Below, in pieces: positions 17,705 to 29,278 of a DNA stretch of 64,000 bases. The translations under genes and the position numbers were made by a program. This DNA comes from Mycosarcoma maydis. Taxonomy: Eukaryota; Basidiomycota; Ustilaginomycetes; Ustilaginales. The stretch lies in the NCBI RefSeq assembly GCF_000328475.2, contig NC_026479.1:1-64000 (forward strand), in the 5' to 3' direction. Numbering within the stretch: position 1 is the stretch's first letter; every line of letters begins with the position of its first letter. The notes beneath the pieces are model-generated. The model was not told where the DNA came from, made no database searches, and saw nothing but the letters and a program-made list of their open reading frames with translations.

Positions 17705-20359
17705 CTAAGCTACATGCTGACCCGGGCACCACTTTGGTATCCAAGGGTGCTCAAAGATCCATTCGGTCTGCTTCTTGAATCTGGAACCTGCCGAGGACGT
17801 AGCAAAAGCTGTGATTGCCATCCGTGAAGGCGAGTTGGCAGAGGCCTCCAAAATTTCGAGGTTGTGACGTGCTGTTGTCAAGAGTGAAGCGACTGTATCG
17901 CTGAAGCCCGCTGCCCCAAGTTCTTGGTTCTGGTCGCCAGCCAGCGAAGCTGTAAGCTGCTGAAGGTGCTGAATTGCTTCGTGCATTCTTTCGCGCGCAT
18001 TCATGGTAAGGGTCGAGTCATCGGTGGCTTTAAGCTCACCCTGGAAAGCTCGATATTCTTGCCAGAGTGTCTCGCCTGGATCATCCCTATTTGTTCCTCC
18101 GCTTAGCCTATTGCCGGCTCGGACGTCTGTGCGCATCCATTTGATCCTGCTTGCAAAAACGGCACCTGCAAGTTCGGCATAACTCGCATCGTCACCTCGG
18201 CTTAGAGGCCAAGAACATCGCTGGACTGATGACTGAGGATTCTCCCGTTGTCCGTATCGATCGGACAGGTGTGCGAGCAAAATCGTACTGATGGCTAGCT
18301 GTTCCAGTGCATGTGCGAGTAGAGCCTGGCGTGACAGATAAAGTATAGTAAGAGAATGTCTGCGGGGTCTCTGTTCTCGCGGAATCTGTTCGAGCCACTT
18401 GGAGAGCTCATCTCGGAGATCGGTGGAGACAATTTTTTGCTCCACTTGGATGCGACTTGCGAGCCACCACATACTTTCGCGATCGGTGCCTTCGCTGTAC
18501 AGGTCGAGTTCGAAACCAGCAAGCGTGATCTGGGTCATCACTTCGAGCGCGAGGTGCTGTGTGGCTGCAAACAGCGAGTCGGGGAGATATCGTTCGCCTG
18601 GTTCAAGGCATGTCTCGAGTTGACGTCCAATGTCTGCTGCTTCTTCTGAGGTACGTATCCAATCGCAATAAAGCCTAGATCCGAGAGTACGTTTGCATCG
18701 AGCTCGGTTTTGCGAGAGCGTGGTCAGATACTGCACGAGCTGACCTGCCACTCTCTGTGTAAAGTAGTACACACGCTGCCCGAGAGGTGGCTGTGCGTCC
18801 CACCGGACGCGCGAGCCACCTTCAATATCGTTGCGACCGATTCTTGATGCACGGCGAAGAAGGAGCGGGTTGATGAGTGCCACCTCCTGAAAGAACGTTT
18901 CGGCGATCCATTCTAGGGGCAGACGACCAGCAATCATGTTGCAGTCGCACACGGCAGTCTGCAGTAATGATCGAGTGTAGGGAGTCGCCAAGAGCGGTTG
19001 CATTCTCTGGTAGTAGATGGTGCGATGCGTGAAGTAAGCCTTCCAGTTCAGAAAGGCTGGAAGCTGCAGTACACGTACGACGTCCTGAAGCTCTTCCAGG
19101 ATACCATCCAGAATGCGCCAGGTCTCGGTAGCGTTGGGAAGCGAGATTGGCCTCAGCGCCTGGCACCAAGCTAAACGACGGCTGTAAGCTGGATCGAAGG
19201 CGGCAGCAGACGCAAGCGAGGGCGCTGCGTTGCGATCTGGCGGCTGCAGCGGCATGAGGTTTGGATCGCCAGCGAGCTCTCCGCTGATGGTTGCTCCGCC
19301 GTGAGACACCGTGGTTCTGCTAGGCTCTTCTGCGTCCGATGCCGACGCCGGATGCAATAGCGCCCAGTTGCGCCGAGCAAATTTGGTATGCATCACAACG
19401 TCCAGGGGCGGTGCCTCTGCTGGACTTTGCAGCAGTCGCACCACGTATAGCATTTGCTTGCGAAAGCTGAGCCTCACTTTGAGTGACTCAATTTGACCAG
19501 GGAGCAAGATAGCCTGCTGCGACTGTACCCACTGTAGCGCGTCGTCAAGTTCGTCGATGATGTAGCCGGTATCAGTGGTCTCGAGGAGGCTCAAGCCATT
19601 CTTGTTCGAGGAGAAATCTTCACCGTCCTGGAGATGCTGCTTAGAAGTGAGCTCAGACCAAGCCACGTCGATCGTCTTCACCGTCGCGAGGATGAAGGCT
19701 TTCAGCACTTTGTAGACGAGCTGCAGGGGCTTCGCCTGTGCATACCTCATGGGCGAAGCTGATATGCTGGCTTGGGGTGGCATACCAGACGAAGCGACCG
19801 GAGACGCGTTTGGTTCCTGGAAGCGCGGATGCTTGGGGGAAAGGCTCTGGATGGCGTGAAAATAGAGACAGGTGTACAGCGTCTGTGACAGCGCCGAACC
19901 CTGGTGCCACGCCGCCTCGCACGCCAAGAGACGGTCAATAATCCAAAGCACATCGGGCACATCGAGTGGCTTGAACGGGTCAAAGACGTGCGTGTCGGAC
20001 AGCTGGAAAGTTGCATTCAATCGATCCGATTCTGGCAGTTCCGATGCCGGTAGTTCCATTCCCGAATCCATTCTGGCGTCCATGATTTTGACGGCGGCCA
20101 TCGAATCCATCAGCGAAAACTTTGGTACTGCAACCATCTGGCCCTCCCGCAGATCGGCGCACACGGAGGACAGCAGTGCAGTACTATCTTGAAAGCCGGG
20201 CCGTGCAGGCACTGCAGGCGTGGCATGAAGGTATGCCGGGCTGTCCATTGCACCGTGCGCCGCTCGATGAGTTTGTAGGGCTTGCTGCTCAGATGCCGAT
20301 GTAGCCGCGGAACACTTGGTCTCGTCCGATGTCGTCGGCAAAGGTGATGTCGATGTCAT
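17705..20359 (-). CDS. MAK10: NatC N-terminal acetyltransferase auxiliary subunit Mak10/NAA35
   Basis: The predicted protein has 884 residues from the ATG at 20359; the frame continues upstream to another ATG at 20458, but the first 33 residues there look like leader sequence. The hallmark block KIMDARMDSGM of the Mak10/NAA35 family is at about 91-101, followed by the conserved DPFKPL and WIIDRLL-type segments. NatC co-translationally acetylates N-termini such as Met-Leu and Met-Ile; this subunit anchors the catalytic Naa30 and binds the ribosome. The protein is soluble and helical, with no catalytic GNAT motif. Length agrees with other fungal members. No intron is needed. Confidence 0.9.
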   Translation of the reverse strand: MTSTSPLPTTSDETKCSAATSASEQQALQTHRAAHGAMDSPAYLHATPAVPARPGFQDSTALLSSVCADLREGQMVAVPKFSLMDSMAAVKIMDARMDSGMELPASELPESDRLNATFQLSDTHVFDPFKPLDVPDVLWIIDRLLACEAAWHQGSALSQTLYTCLYFHAIQSLSPKHPRFQEPNASPVASSGMPPQASISASPMRYAQAKPLQLVYKVLKAFILATVKTIDVAWSELTSKQHLQDGEDFSSNKNGLSLLETTDTGYIIDELDDALQWVQSQQAILLPGQIESLKVRLSFRKQMLYVVRLLQSPAEAPPLDVVMHTKFARRNWALLHPASASDAEEPSRTTVSHGGATISGELAGDPNLMPLQPPDRNAAPSLASAAAFDPAYSRRLAWCQALRPISLPNATETWRILDGILEELQDVVRVLQLPAFLNWKAYFTHRTIYYQRMQPLLATPYTRSLLQTAVCDCNMIAGRLPLEWIAETFFQEVALINPLLLRRASRIGRNDIEGGSRVRWDAQPPLGQRVYYFTQRVAGQLVQYLTTLSQNRARCKRTLGSRLYCDWIRTSEEAADIGRQLETCLEPGERYLPDSLFAATQHLALEVMTQITLAGFELDLYSEGTDRESMWWLASRIQVEQKIVSTDLRDELSKWLEQIPREQRPRRHSLTILYLSRQALLAHALEQLAISTILLAHLSDRYGQRENPQSSVQRCSWPLSRGDDASYAELAGAVFASRIKWMRTDVRAGNRLSGGTNRDDPGETLWQEYRAFQGELKATDDSTLTMNARERMHEAIQHLQQLTASLAGDQNQELGAAGFSDTVASLLTTARHNLEILEASANSPSRMAITAFATSSAGSRFKKQTEWIFEHPWIPKWCPGQHVA

Positions 20360-20514
20360 GTTGACAGCATGGCGGGTGCAGCTGCAACGATTCACTGTGC
20401 TGGCCGTGTGACACAGCGGATTTGAAAGATTGATGCTTTGATAGTCCAACAGATACAATGAAAGCTCTTCAGGGTTGAATCTGGAAGATTTGCTTCGTGC
20501 TTTGATTGGCAGCT

Positions 20515-20531
20515 AATCGTGAATCACGAAT
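20515..20531 (+). repeat. overlapping TCGTGA-core 10-mers
   Basis: AATCGTGAAT (20515) and AATCACGAAT (20522) overlap by three bases, forming one 17-base composite 156 bases upstream of the Mak10 start. Confidence 0.75.
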
Positions 20532-20783
20532 CGGCAATCATCAGGATTCGTTATGTTGGCAGTCGCTCAAGAGTGAGCAGCAAAGCACGAAACAGGTCGT
20601 CTCAGAGACACGAGTGGAGGCGCGTTTGTTTTGGCTGGGCGTGGGGGCGGAGCACAGGCACGTGCACGGTTGCAGTGTTACATCGACGGGGATGATATCG
20701 TGATTCTTCTTTCCACACTCACGACTCCACATCCATCGTAGAAAGTCGAATTCTGACTAACTATCTGAACTAAGTTATGTGAA

Positions 20784-20807
20784 GCAGGAGTAAAACAGAA
20801 CTCCTGC
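20784..20807. repeat. perfect 8-bp hairpin
   Basis: GCAGGAGT (20784-20791) is followed after 8 bases by its exact reverse complement ACTCCTGC (20800-20807). It lies 38 bases from the longer inverted repeat and may belong to the same element. Confidence 0.65.
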
Positions 20808-20845
20808 CTTAAAAGATGGACCAGGGTTAAGCCAGTTAGTGGTTG

Positions 20846-20930
20846 ATTTCGGGTTGGCTAACACAGACTGGCTGGTTGTTTTCTGGTTAAATTTATAATA
20901 TCAGACGGCCTGTGTGAGCCAACCCGAAAT
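20846..20930. repeat. 23-bp inverted repeat with 39-base spacer (MITE-like or hairpin RNA)
   Basis: The arms 20846-20868 and 20908-20930 are reverse complements at 21 of 23 positions. The spacer is AT-rich with TGGTT repeats. No obvious target-site duplication is seen outside the arms. It could be a decayed terminal-inverted-repeat element or a stem-loop. Confidence 0.65.
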
Positions 20931-21219
20931 ACAGTTGTGAGTAAATCAGCGGTTCTGCATCAATTAGGCCAGGCTCGAACAGATCGTCTGCTTCATCCAG
21001 GCAGGTTCAGACAGTCAATCGAATCGGGTATGAAAAGCTTTTGTATTGTAATCGGCGACCTCGACTTAGGCGCTCGACTGGCACACCCCATCCCACAGCC
21101 TCTTTTGCTTCGTCTTGTACTGCTGTGCTGACGGGTATCAGAGGCTACGCTGCTCAAACGTACGCTAATTACGAGTAAGTTATACTAACTTAGATCAGAA
21201 TTCGACTTTTTACGATGTG

Positions 21220-21459
21220 ATTCACGATTCGTGTTTCACAGTTTTCGGGTTCGTGATCCGTGATTCGTGATTACACGTTGCGGCGCGTTACAGACAGAAT
21301 CGTGAATATAAGTCTATTAATAATTATATTCTATTCAAATACTAGTTTTGGAGAAATGTGAAACACGGACAGATTTTACAACCTTCGACTCTATCGACTC
21401 AGGACTCGTACCAGGCAAAGTACCATCGGGCGCGTACCAAGATGGCCGAATTCACGATT
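21220..21459. repeat. cluster of four TCGTGA-core 10-mers
   Basis: Exact copies start at 21220, 21263, 21298 and 21450, with relaxed variants between them (gattcgtgtt, gttcgtgatc). Confidence 0.75.
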
Positions 21460-22695
21460 AGTTACCGTATTTCCCCGACTCACGACTTGGCTATTATTCT
21501 CCATGTCATCAAAGCATGGATCCTCTGTGGTCGGTGCTGCTGTTCTCCTGTGAGGAGCCCCACACAAGAAACTCACAAAGACGAATCTCGCGAGTGCGTA
21601 GCTACAGTACAAGGGCTCTGTATCTCTCCAAGCAGACGCTTCGATCTCATTATAGTCAGCTTGCATCATCGTTGTAGCCTTGAGAAAGGCTTCAGACTTC
21701 AGACATCTCGTCTGATCCCTTCGTGATTGACATTCATGATTGAGGCGACGCTACTTTCAATGCAGATAAATCACCAAAACAAAGAGCGGGCATTGTCTTC
21801 ACGATCAAACACGAGACCGGCGGGCCGATCCAAGCCTCAGGTTTATAATCATGGCATGCTTCGTGCTCCGCAATACACTCGAGCAAAGCAAACCTGCGAG
21901 CTTGATCCGACAAGGTTCCTGCCATCTTCTCTCTGTGGAAAATGCGCATGCCCGAGAGGGTTGAAGCAACGCCCTTCTTTCTGTGCTTTCTCGCTATGGC
22001 AATGGACGTCCGCGACGCGGCTAACCCCACATCGAGCCAACTCGGTTAAAAAGGAGCACTGTCGTCCGCTTCGCGAACCTCTGACCTTCGTCTCTTTAAC
22101 TGCATCGGCTTTCTTCCTTCTACCATAGTTCGCCGGTCACCTGTCTGCCTCGTCATTGCCTGTGTACCTCGTGCCTGCTTGTGTCGACTCCGGGATTTGC
22201 GATGATAGAGATCCCCGAGCAGCCTTGCTTGCACACCCTTTGTTGTTACTACTTGCCGATATCCAGAGCCTCGCTGATCTCTTGTGTCGCATCAAATGCA
22301 CCGTCATTCTTGTTATTCTTCCGCCACCATCTTGCAGCTGCACGACTCACATCGCTTTAGCCAAAGGCAGCCTCTGTCGTATACAATCACGAGCAGCGTA
22401 CCAGCACCCCACAACCAAAATGCCGCCGTGCGGCAGGCACCCTCTCACTCCGTTGATTCGCCGCCTACCTCACGCTTCGTTCCGTTAGAAGGATTTCGGA
22501 AATCCCATTCCTCGCAGTTCCCGCTCAAAGCATCGGCGACGTTACCATCAAATGGAACCGGCAGCATGCCATTATAAGAAGCGTACATGCTCTGTTGGAC
22601 CTACCGCATATCTCCCCCATGTCAACACGCATTCATATCTTCCAAAAACTCCATTCGCTCTCTACCTGCTGTTTCTACCTTCCAACTGGAACGAG

Positions 22696-24741
22696 ATGAA
22701 GTCTCTCAGCTTGTCTTGGGTTACCATGGCCCTGGTTTTAAGTACCTACATGATATCTTCCATCAGCGCTGCTCCAGCTAGCTCTCCACCCGCCGATGCC
22801 GCTGCTTCCATTCCTGCTGTTACGTATCACGTGGCAGGCAATCCTTCAAGGCAATCAAACTTTGCTCTCGCTGCTTTCATCGAAACCAATATCAATTCCG
22901 GTACCGATGGCGGCCTCTATGCTGAGATCATACGTAACCGTGCCTTTCAAGACAACGAAAGTAACTCCCGCAACAAGAACAATACGCTTGGTCAAGGTAC
23001 CCTTCTCCACTGGTATGGCACCAGCAAGTCCACCAAGCTTTCGCTATCGTTGGACAATTCTCTATCTTCTGCTCTGCCCCAATCAGCGATTGTCAGTGGC
23101 GACAAGAGCCATTCCTGCGGGATTGAAAACGCTGGTTTTGAGGGGATCAGCGTGACCACAGAGCCGCACATGCTCAGCTTCTATGCACGATCACCAACAG
23201 GTCAGACCGTAACAGTGCCAGTCGAAGTTGGCCTCTATTCAAATGACTACTCCATAACGTTTGTCAGGCAGATTATGCTGCTCGAGCTGACTAGCGAGTG
23301 GCAGCAGTTCCAGCGTACGTTGACGCCCACACAGGCATCCAGCAACAACGACAATGTCTTTGCCATCAAGACTTCCGGCGCCTGCCAGGATGGCTTCCAG
23401 ATCAACCTCGTGTCGCTCATGCCCCCCACCTGGGAGGGCACCGTAGCACGACAAGATCTTGCCCAGGCGCTTGCCGATATCAAACCGGTGTTTGTGCGTT
23501 TGCCAGGCGGAAATGACCTCGAAGGCAACAACATACCGTCCTGGTTCAATTGGACCAACGCCATTGGCGATAATAAGAATCGCCCGGGCAGAACCCCCAC
23601 TTGGACCACAAGCTGGAACACAGAAGGCCTGGGCCTCATGGAGCTCATGGATCTAACTGAAAAATGGGGTGCTGAAGCTATTCTTGGCGTTTACGCGGGT
23701 TATAGTCTCGATTCCCAGGCCGTGCCAAAGGGGGAGCTTGGTCCCTACATCCAATCGGCGCTCAATCAGCTGCACTTCCTTCTTGACGCTTCCGGTTCTT
23801 GGGCAGACTTGCGAAAAGCCCAAGGTCGCGAACAGCCTTACAAATTCAGACACGTTGAAATCGGCAACGAGGACTGGCTCGGTGCTGCTATCGACACCTA
23901 CGGCGCGTACCGCTGGGCTGCCTTTCGTGATGCCATTTCCAAGGAGTTTCCTCAATTGAATCTTATCGCGTCGACACTCAAGAAAGGTGTGGAGGGTGCA
24001 AAGGCGGTCGACGACCACATGTACGCTACACCTGCCCAGATGCTTGACTTTGCCGAAGGCATGGATGCTACTTCGCGAGAGACACCGATTTGGGAGCTTG
24101 AATTTGCTGTTATCAACTCGGGGCTTACAAATGACACTGACATCTACAGCGGTCCAGGCCGTCTTAAGCACCCAACTCTTATTGGTGCTCTCGCCGAGGC
24201 TGCATTCCTTGCTGCCGCTGAGCGAAATGGAGACATCTACTACGGTGCCGCTTACGCTCCTATCTTCCAGAACGAGGGCCAGAATCTGACCCAATGGACA
24301 CCCGATCTGCTGAGCTTCAACCCGGGCCAAATGATCAGGTCGACTTCGTACTGGATTCAGTACGGTTGGGGAAACAACCCAATCAAGCATATCCACGATG
24401 CCACCTTGTCCACGCCGACCAAGGCTTCTCAAATTTACCACTCCTTCGGTTCCAACGGCCAAGGCGACCTGGTGGCGAAGCTGATCAATATAAACGGAAG
24501 CCCGCGAAACGTCCAAGTGCAAGTGGGCAATGGAAAGAAGGTCTCGTCCTTCGGCGCCAGGAGCTGGCAAGTCAAAGGAAACGATCCCCAGCAAGCAAAC
24601 ACAATCGACGACTCAGAAGCGGTGACTCCGCAAACATATACATCCTCTCTGCCAGAGGGATCCACCGTTGGTATGGACGGGTCTTTCACCATGACCCTGC
24701 CCGCTTACTCTGCCACGGTAGTGACCGTCGCTCTTTCATAG
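22696..24741 (+). CDS. secreted alpha-L-arabinofuranosidase, glycoside hydrolase family 51
   Basis: The predicted protein has 681 residues and starts with a clear signal peptide (hydrophobic 6-24, cleavage likely after SSISA near 25). A jelly-roll-like region precedes a (beta/alpha)8 barrel. The acid/base Glu-392 is in IGNEDW and the likely nucleophile Glu-469 is in WELEFAV, both matching GH51. About nine Asn-X-Ser/Thr sequons support secretion. The enzyme removes terminal arabinofuranosyl groups from arabinan or arabinoxylan of plant walls, fitting a grass-infecting or saprotrophic fungus. The frame is open 48 codons upstream, but only the ATG at 22696 gives a signal peptide. The next genes are iron reductases, so there is no wall-degradation cluster here. 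Confidence 0.93.
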   Translation: MKSLSLSWVTMALVLSTYMISSISAAPASSPPADAAASIPAVTYHVAGNPSRQSNFALAAFIETNINSGTDGGLYAEIIRNRAFQDNESNSRNKNNTLGQGTLLHWYGTSKSTKLSLSLDNSLSSALPQSAIVSGDKSHSCGIENAGFEGISVTTEPHMLSFYARSPTGQTVTVPVEVGLYSNDYSITFVRQIMLLELTSEWQQFQRTLTPTQASSNNDNVFAIKTSGACQDGFQINLVSLMPPTWEGTVARQDLAQALADIKPVFVRLPGGNDLEGNNIPSWFNWTNAIGDNKNRPGRTPTWTTSWNTEGLGLMELMDLTEKWGAEAILGVYAGYSLDSQAVPKGELGPYIQSALNQLHFLLDASGSWADLRKAQGREQPYKFRHVEIGNEDWLGAAIDTYGAYRWAAFRDAISKEFPQLNLIASTLKKGVEGAKAVDDHMYATPAQMLDFAEGMDATSRETPIWELEFAVINSGLTNDTDIYSGPGRLKHPTLIGALAEAAFLAAAERNGDIYYGAAYAPIFQNEGQNLTQWTPDLLSFNPGQMIRSTSYWIQYGWGNNPIKHIHDATLSTPTKASQIYHSFGSNGQGDLVAKLININGSPRNVQVQVGNGKKVSSFGARSWQVKGNDPQQANTIDDSEAVTPQTYTSSLPEGSTVGMDGSFTMTLPAYSATVVTVALS

Positions 24742-26712
24742 TTGGATTCTGCCTTTCTCGGTCTTCTTTTGTACATCTTAAGTCCTCGATGTTGGACCAA
24801 AGCAGCACACCATCAGGCCCATTTTCAATGTCCGTCATGATTCCTGTCGCTGACCGAAAACTCATCGTTTGAGTCTCGTGAGTGCACACACGACTGGTGT
24901 ACAAATCGTGAATGGATCAGAACTTGAAATTGAAATGAGGAAAACTCGCGCGCCAGCTAAGCGAGAATTGGCGAAACTTCGGAGTCGCCAGTGACGAGTG
25001 TGTGAGCCTCGTTATCAGATGCGTTCTTTCGCAAAAGAGCAGAGCAGCCCACACCTGTACCTCACTAAATATAAGTGCAGCGACGGGAAGAAGAGATTGC
25101 ATTAGCGTGCATGATTCTGCTAGCGACCTGCAAACCCAATGTCAACCATTTTTTGCATGTCCATACTGTAAGAATGGGATGGGCGCAAGGGGCGCCCACA
25201 CCAACGGAAACGTCCGAAAGCAAGGTGGCTGTGTTTGGAATAACTTACTGTACATGTCGGTCAAGCAGAATTGAGCAACGAGAATAATCAGACAAAATAG
25301 CGAGCGAACAGCTTATCTGATTCACTGATTGGATCGAAAATCTGATAGAAGCTCGTTCACGAATTGTCGAATTTATATTCAAGAATACTGTAGCTGCTTT
25401 ACTTTCAACTGGAAGTCGGACCGAACTTGTACTGTAATTTTGTGTAATCGAGGCACTAATCGACAACGCCATGAATAATTTATACTCCGCTGTCGTCATG
25501 CAGTCTACTCAAAACCACGCTACAGAGACAATCACCTCAATAAGCTAGTCGGTGATTCCTCTGTCGGAATCGATCACTCCGAATCTTGCCGTCAAAGCTC
25601 TATTCTCATTGGCCTATAACAGGTAGGATTCGAAGCGCAGAGTGACACACACACGCACCCCTTTTAAATTGTTTTCCGAACAGATGAGCCGAGGAGACGC
25701 TCGCTTCTTTAAATAAATAAAAACCCCCTGTAACTTGTTCTGCGTTGACATTGTTGCAACGTGGGCGTTGTCACATGTCACTCGCTTTCACAGCTTGGTC
25801 AAGCTGATGATCCAGCATGCTTGCTCCGGACGTCTCGTTCTGAAAGTAGCAGCCTGGCATCTTTGCGGTACATTGGTCTTCGAACGAGAAATGTACCGAC
25901 TGGCCCCCCAAATGTGGAAAACCCTGTGAAACCGTCTCTGACGGCAGTACTACAGCAAGTGAAGGACCACTTTCGACACGTTGACAAGCAGGCGATGACC
26001 ACAGACAGATCTGCATGAATTCAACGAGTTTTGCACCGCCGCTTCAAACACAAATCGCGGCTCCGCCGTCTTCCTGCCCGTCGGCCCTTCTCGCTCCGTT
26101 GTTTGACGCTCACGCGAAGAGCTCGAAGAAAGAGCACGCAATGCTCCCATTGGCTGCACAGACCAATCACATGTCGCCTTAAGGGTTTCGCGGTGCTCGG
26201 AACTCGAAATGCTATGTATTGATACAAACTCATTCACTTTCAGGCTCAGATCAGATAAGCCACCTCCTTCTGAAGGTCAATGCCCTATCTCGCGTGGCAC
26301 GCTAAAGCTGATCGGCATTTCATGTCGCAAATACAGTAGCTACTGGTTGTGAGATGCTGAAGTTGCTGGCAATTATCGCAACAAACAAAAATTTGCGCGA
26401 TCGCAGCCTCGACTGGGTCTGACTATCAGTGCCTATCGCCATTCGAGATCACGGGCAGTACAGATGTACTCGTCGGAACCCTCTTCGACTGAGTCTCAGC
26501 TCCTATGAGCATCCGTCGTTTCCGTTTTCGAAAAGCATAAGTAGTGGCCGATGATCCGGTCCTGTCTCTGCGCCTCTGCATTGGTTCCAACAAGCTTCCC
26601 TGTTCCTTACCATCCTTCTCGCTGACCAGAACCCACAAAGGCACATTCCTTCAGCGCTTGTTCATACGAAAGCTGTTCCAGCCCTGCAGTCATCCCTCTG
26701 ACTACAGGCAAG
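24742..26712. other. intergenic, 2.0 kb
   Basis: No gene is supported. It has one AATCGTGAAT at 24904 and a GATAA site before the first ferric reductase (26253). Confidence 0.55.
26253..26258 (+). promoter_or_regulatory. possible GATA-factor site upstream of ferric reductase 1
   Basis: AGATAA lies 455 bases upstream of the start codon. In U. maydis the iron regulator Urbs1 binds (A/T)GATAA. One such hexamer is expected by chance about every kilobase or two, so this is only suggestive. Confidence 0.2.
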
Positions 26713-29278
26713 ATGATTCAAAAACCTTGGACGCTAGATGCCAGAACCTATGATCGCATCAACAAGCTTCCACCCGCTCAGCGGCCATATGGTCTTTTGT
26801 CGTATCAACACTTTGCCTATAACTCTTTCAAGGTGCCCTGCTTCACCGCGTGAGTATTGTTCTGGCTCGTGTCTCCTCAGCCTCCGTATTTCTGACTCCA
26901 TTCCTGTGCTGACAAGTCGTACATCCGATTCAACTGTCCATCTATAAACGTTTAGGTTTGTGATCTATGGTCTTTTTCTCCTATTGATTATGGCCGCTGG
27001 TGCCAACAGCTTGATGGCATGGGGAGTGCCATCCCTTCACCTGAAGATCAAGCAAAGGCTGCGACTTGTACGCGCCTATGTGTTTGAACATCCGCTCGTC
27101 AAACGTAAACACGCTTCGGTCGTGGCTTTTCCCTTCCTGAAATGGCTTACACTCCAACTTCCTTTACGAGGCGAGGCCTTGATCGTTTTACTGCTTTCGC
27201 TCATCAATTTTCTGCCACTCGTTGCCTTCTACGACCTGTATCTGGGCAACAATCAGATCTACAAAGGGCCTACAAGCAAGCGTGATCAAATTTGCCGTCA
27301 CTTAGCCGATCGAACTGCAGTGCTTGGCACTTCACAACTTCCCTTGCTCATTCTCATGGCAAGCAAAAGGACGCCGTTGGCAATCATGTCTGGACTCAGC
27401 ATGAACAGTTTGATGCTTTACCACCGATGGATTGCCAGGTGGTTCTGGCTGCACATCCTTATCCACGCGTGCGCATACACCGCGATCTACGTTCGAAGAC
27501 ATCGCTTGTCAGAGGTGTTAGAGGAGACTTACATCATTTGGGGTATCGTAGGTCTTAGCATGATGTCTGGTCTCATCTTCTTGTCTCTCCGTGCTCTGCG
27601 TCAGCGCTCATACGAAGTAAGTGAACATTCGAGCCCAGGCGGCTAGTCTGTAACCGAAATGCTGACCATTTTCGATTTGCTACCCCAAACCCAAACCATG
27701 TTTAGATCTTTGTGATGCTGCACATAGCTATGGCTTTCTTTGCTGTGCTCGGAACTTACCTTCATATCGCTTTGATTGAGTCTCCAAAGGTGAGCACCAC
27801 TCGTCCGTAGCTACCGATTGCCAACGCTCGACGCACCTCGTCATGCTCATCAAACGTCCCCGCCTCTCCCTCTCCCTCCCTCTCTCTCTTTTTCTTGATT
27901 CTTTTCTTTAGTTCCAAATTTTCAAAGTCCTGACCGAGATTTCAGCCGCAATGTGGGCTTTCGACCGCGTTGTCCGCTTCGCTGTTCGAATCTGGCTATC
28001 CTTTTCTTCGCCTCGTCTGGCCGCTTCTAGCACTTCGCCCGGAACTAGCTTGATCAAATGTGCCACAGCGCAGGTTCGCACGTACGGCTCAGGGTCGGAG
28101 TACTCGCGACTTCGAATCTTTGTTCCATCGAGCAAACTTCGACTTGAAAATCAGCAAAGCGGGTTAGGAGGTATCGTTGGTATCGCTGGAGGCGATGACA
28201 TTCGAATCACAATTCCACGCTTGCAGTGGGTTGGCGAGCATCCTTTCACTGTTTTCGGCGTCGGTACTCTTCCAGAGAATCCAGCTCAAGGCTACATCGA
28301 TCTCCTCATCAAGACTGAAGCCGGACTCACACGCAGACTCGTTCGTCATGTTGGCAAATCGAACGACGTCGAGCTTGCTGATGAGCAGAAGAAGGACTCG
28401 AGTGTTGCTGTGATGGTCGAGGGACCGTTCGGGGTCGTTCCAAACATTCAAGAAGCCACTGAATTGGTTCTGGTGGCAGGAGGTATTGCTATCACGTTCT
28501 GCTGGCCGCTCTTTGTTGCTGCTGCAAAGGCGCGTGACAATTCCAAGCTCAACTCCTGCAAGCTGATCTGGATTGTTCGAAATCAAAGTGAGTAAGAATT
28601 TCATCAGCGGAAGAAGAATTTACAGTGAACTGACCCAACCCTAACTCTTCTTTCGATGAACCCTATAAATTCTTTTTTAAACCTATCCAAACAGGCACGC
28701 TGATGATTCTTCAAGAGGCTTTCGACAAGTTGATCAATGAGCTACAGGTCGATGATGGCCTAAAAGGCTGTCAACTTTCAGTCGACATCTACGTGACCTC
28801 AAACGAGCAGAGGGCACAGATTGAACCAATCTCGGGTACCACATCGTCAGATGCCAAGTCGACGCCTCACTCCTCGCGTTCGTCTTCATCCCTTTCAATC
28901 AAGGAGAAGACACCTCACGGCTCAGAATCGCAAATAGGCGAAACTTCGATTCCTTCCGGCGAGTCTATCGGCGAGGTCGCAGAGCTGCCGAGGCTGTCTA
29001 CTCAGAGGCAGCTCTGCGATATTAAAGCCCAGGGATATTCCATCTCTGATGGAACAAGCCATGATCCAGTCCAGGTTAGATACTTTGGCGGTCGCCCTGC
29101 AGACTTGCCCACTGCTTTGTTTGGACACTTGGAAGAAAAGACGCTGCTAGACAGCAGGGGGCTGACAGTAGGTCTCTGTGGTCCAGCGAGCCTGTGCGAC
29201 GATGTCAGGTTCGAAACGGTCAGTCTGCTCAAACGAGGCATCCACGTCGATTTGATGGAGGATTGCTTCACTTGGTAA
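26713..29278 (+). CDS. ferric/cupric reductase transmembrane protein 1 (FRE family), five exons
   Basis: Exons 26713-26849, 26956-27616, 27706-27789, 27912-28587 and 28695-29278 join in frame to 713 residues; all introns are GT-AG. The ferric-reductase domain has two His pairs, 202/216 and 272/286, each spaced 14 as for the two b-type hemes. The FAD-binding HPFT is at 404-407. NADPH-binding elements are GPFG at 465-468, VAGGIAITF at 482-490 and a late CGPASLCDD. The protein ends in EDCFTW. FRE proteins pass electrons from cytosolic NADPH across the plasma membrane to reduce Fe3+ or Cu2+ before uptake. No signal peptide is visible. A polar Ser-rich insert (~110 residues) splits the NADPH lobe. 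The next gene is a paralogue in the same orientation. Confidence 0.92.

Larger units (their letters stand above)
20360..22695. other. intergenic, 2.3 kb, rich in short repeats
   Basis: No gene is supported. The region contains overlapping TCGTGA motifs at 20515-20531, a hairpin (20784-20807), a long inverted repeat (20846-20930) and a second motif cluster (21220-21459). The part nearest the GH51 gene is pyrimidine-rich, as is common in fungal promoters. Confidence 0.6.

Noticed and set aside
22552..22695. N-terminal extension of the GH51 protein to 729 residues
   Set aside because: The extra 48 residues would bury the signal peptide; the ATG at 22696 starts directly at a classical secretion signal.
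23653..24594. 313-codon minus-strand frame opposite the GH51 gene
   Set aside because: The plus strand encodes the catalytic half of a GH51 enzyme, and the antisense translation shows no domain.
25617..25645. B-box-like GGATTCGAAGC, possible tRNA
   Set aside because: It departs from the B-box consensus at a key C, and no acceptor, D or anticodon arm can be paired around it.
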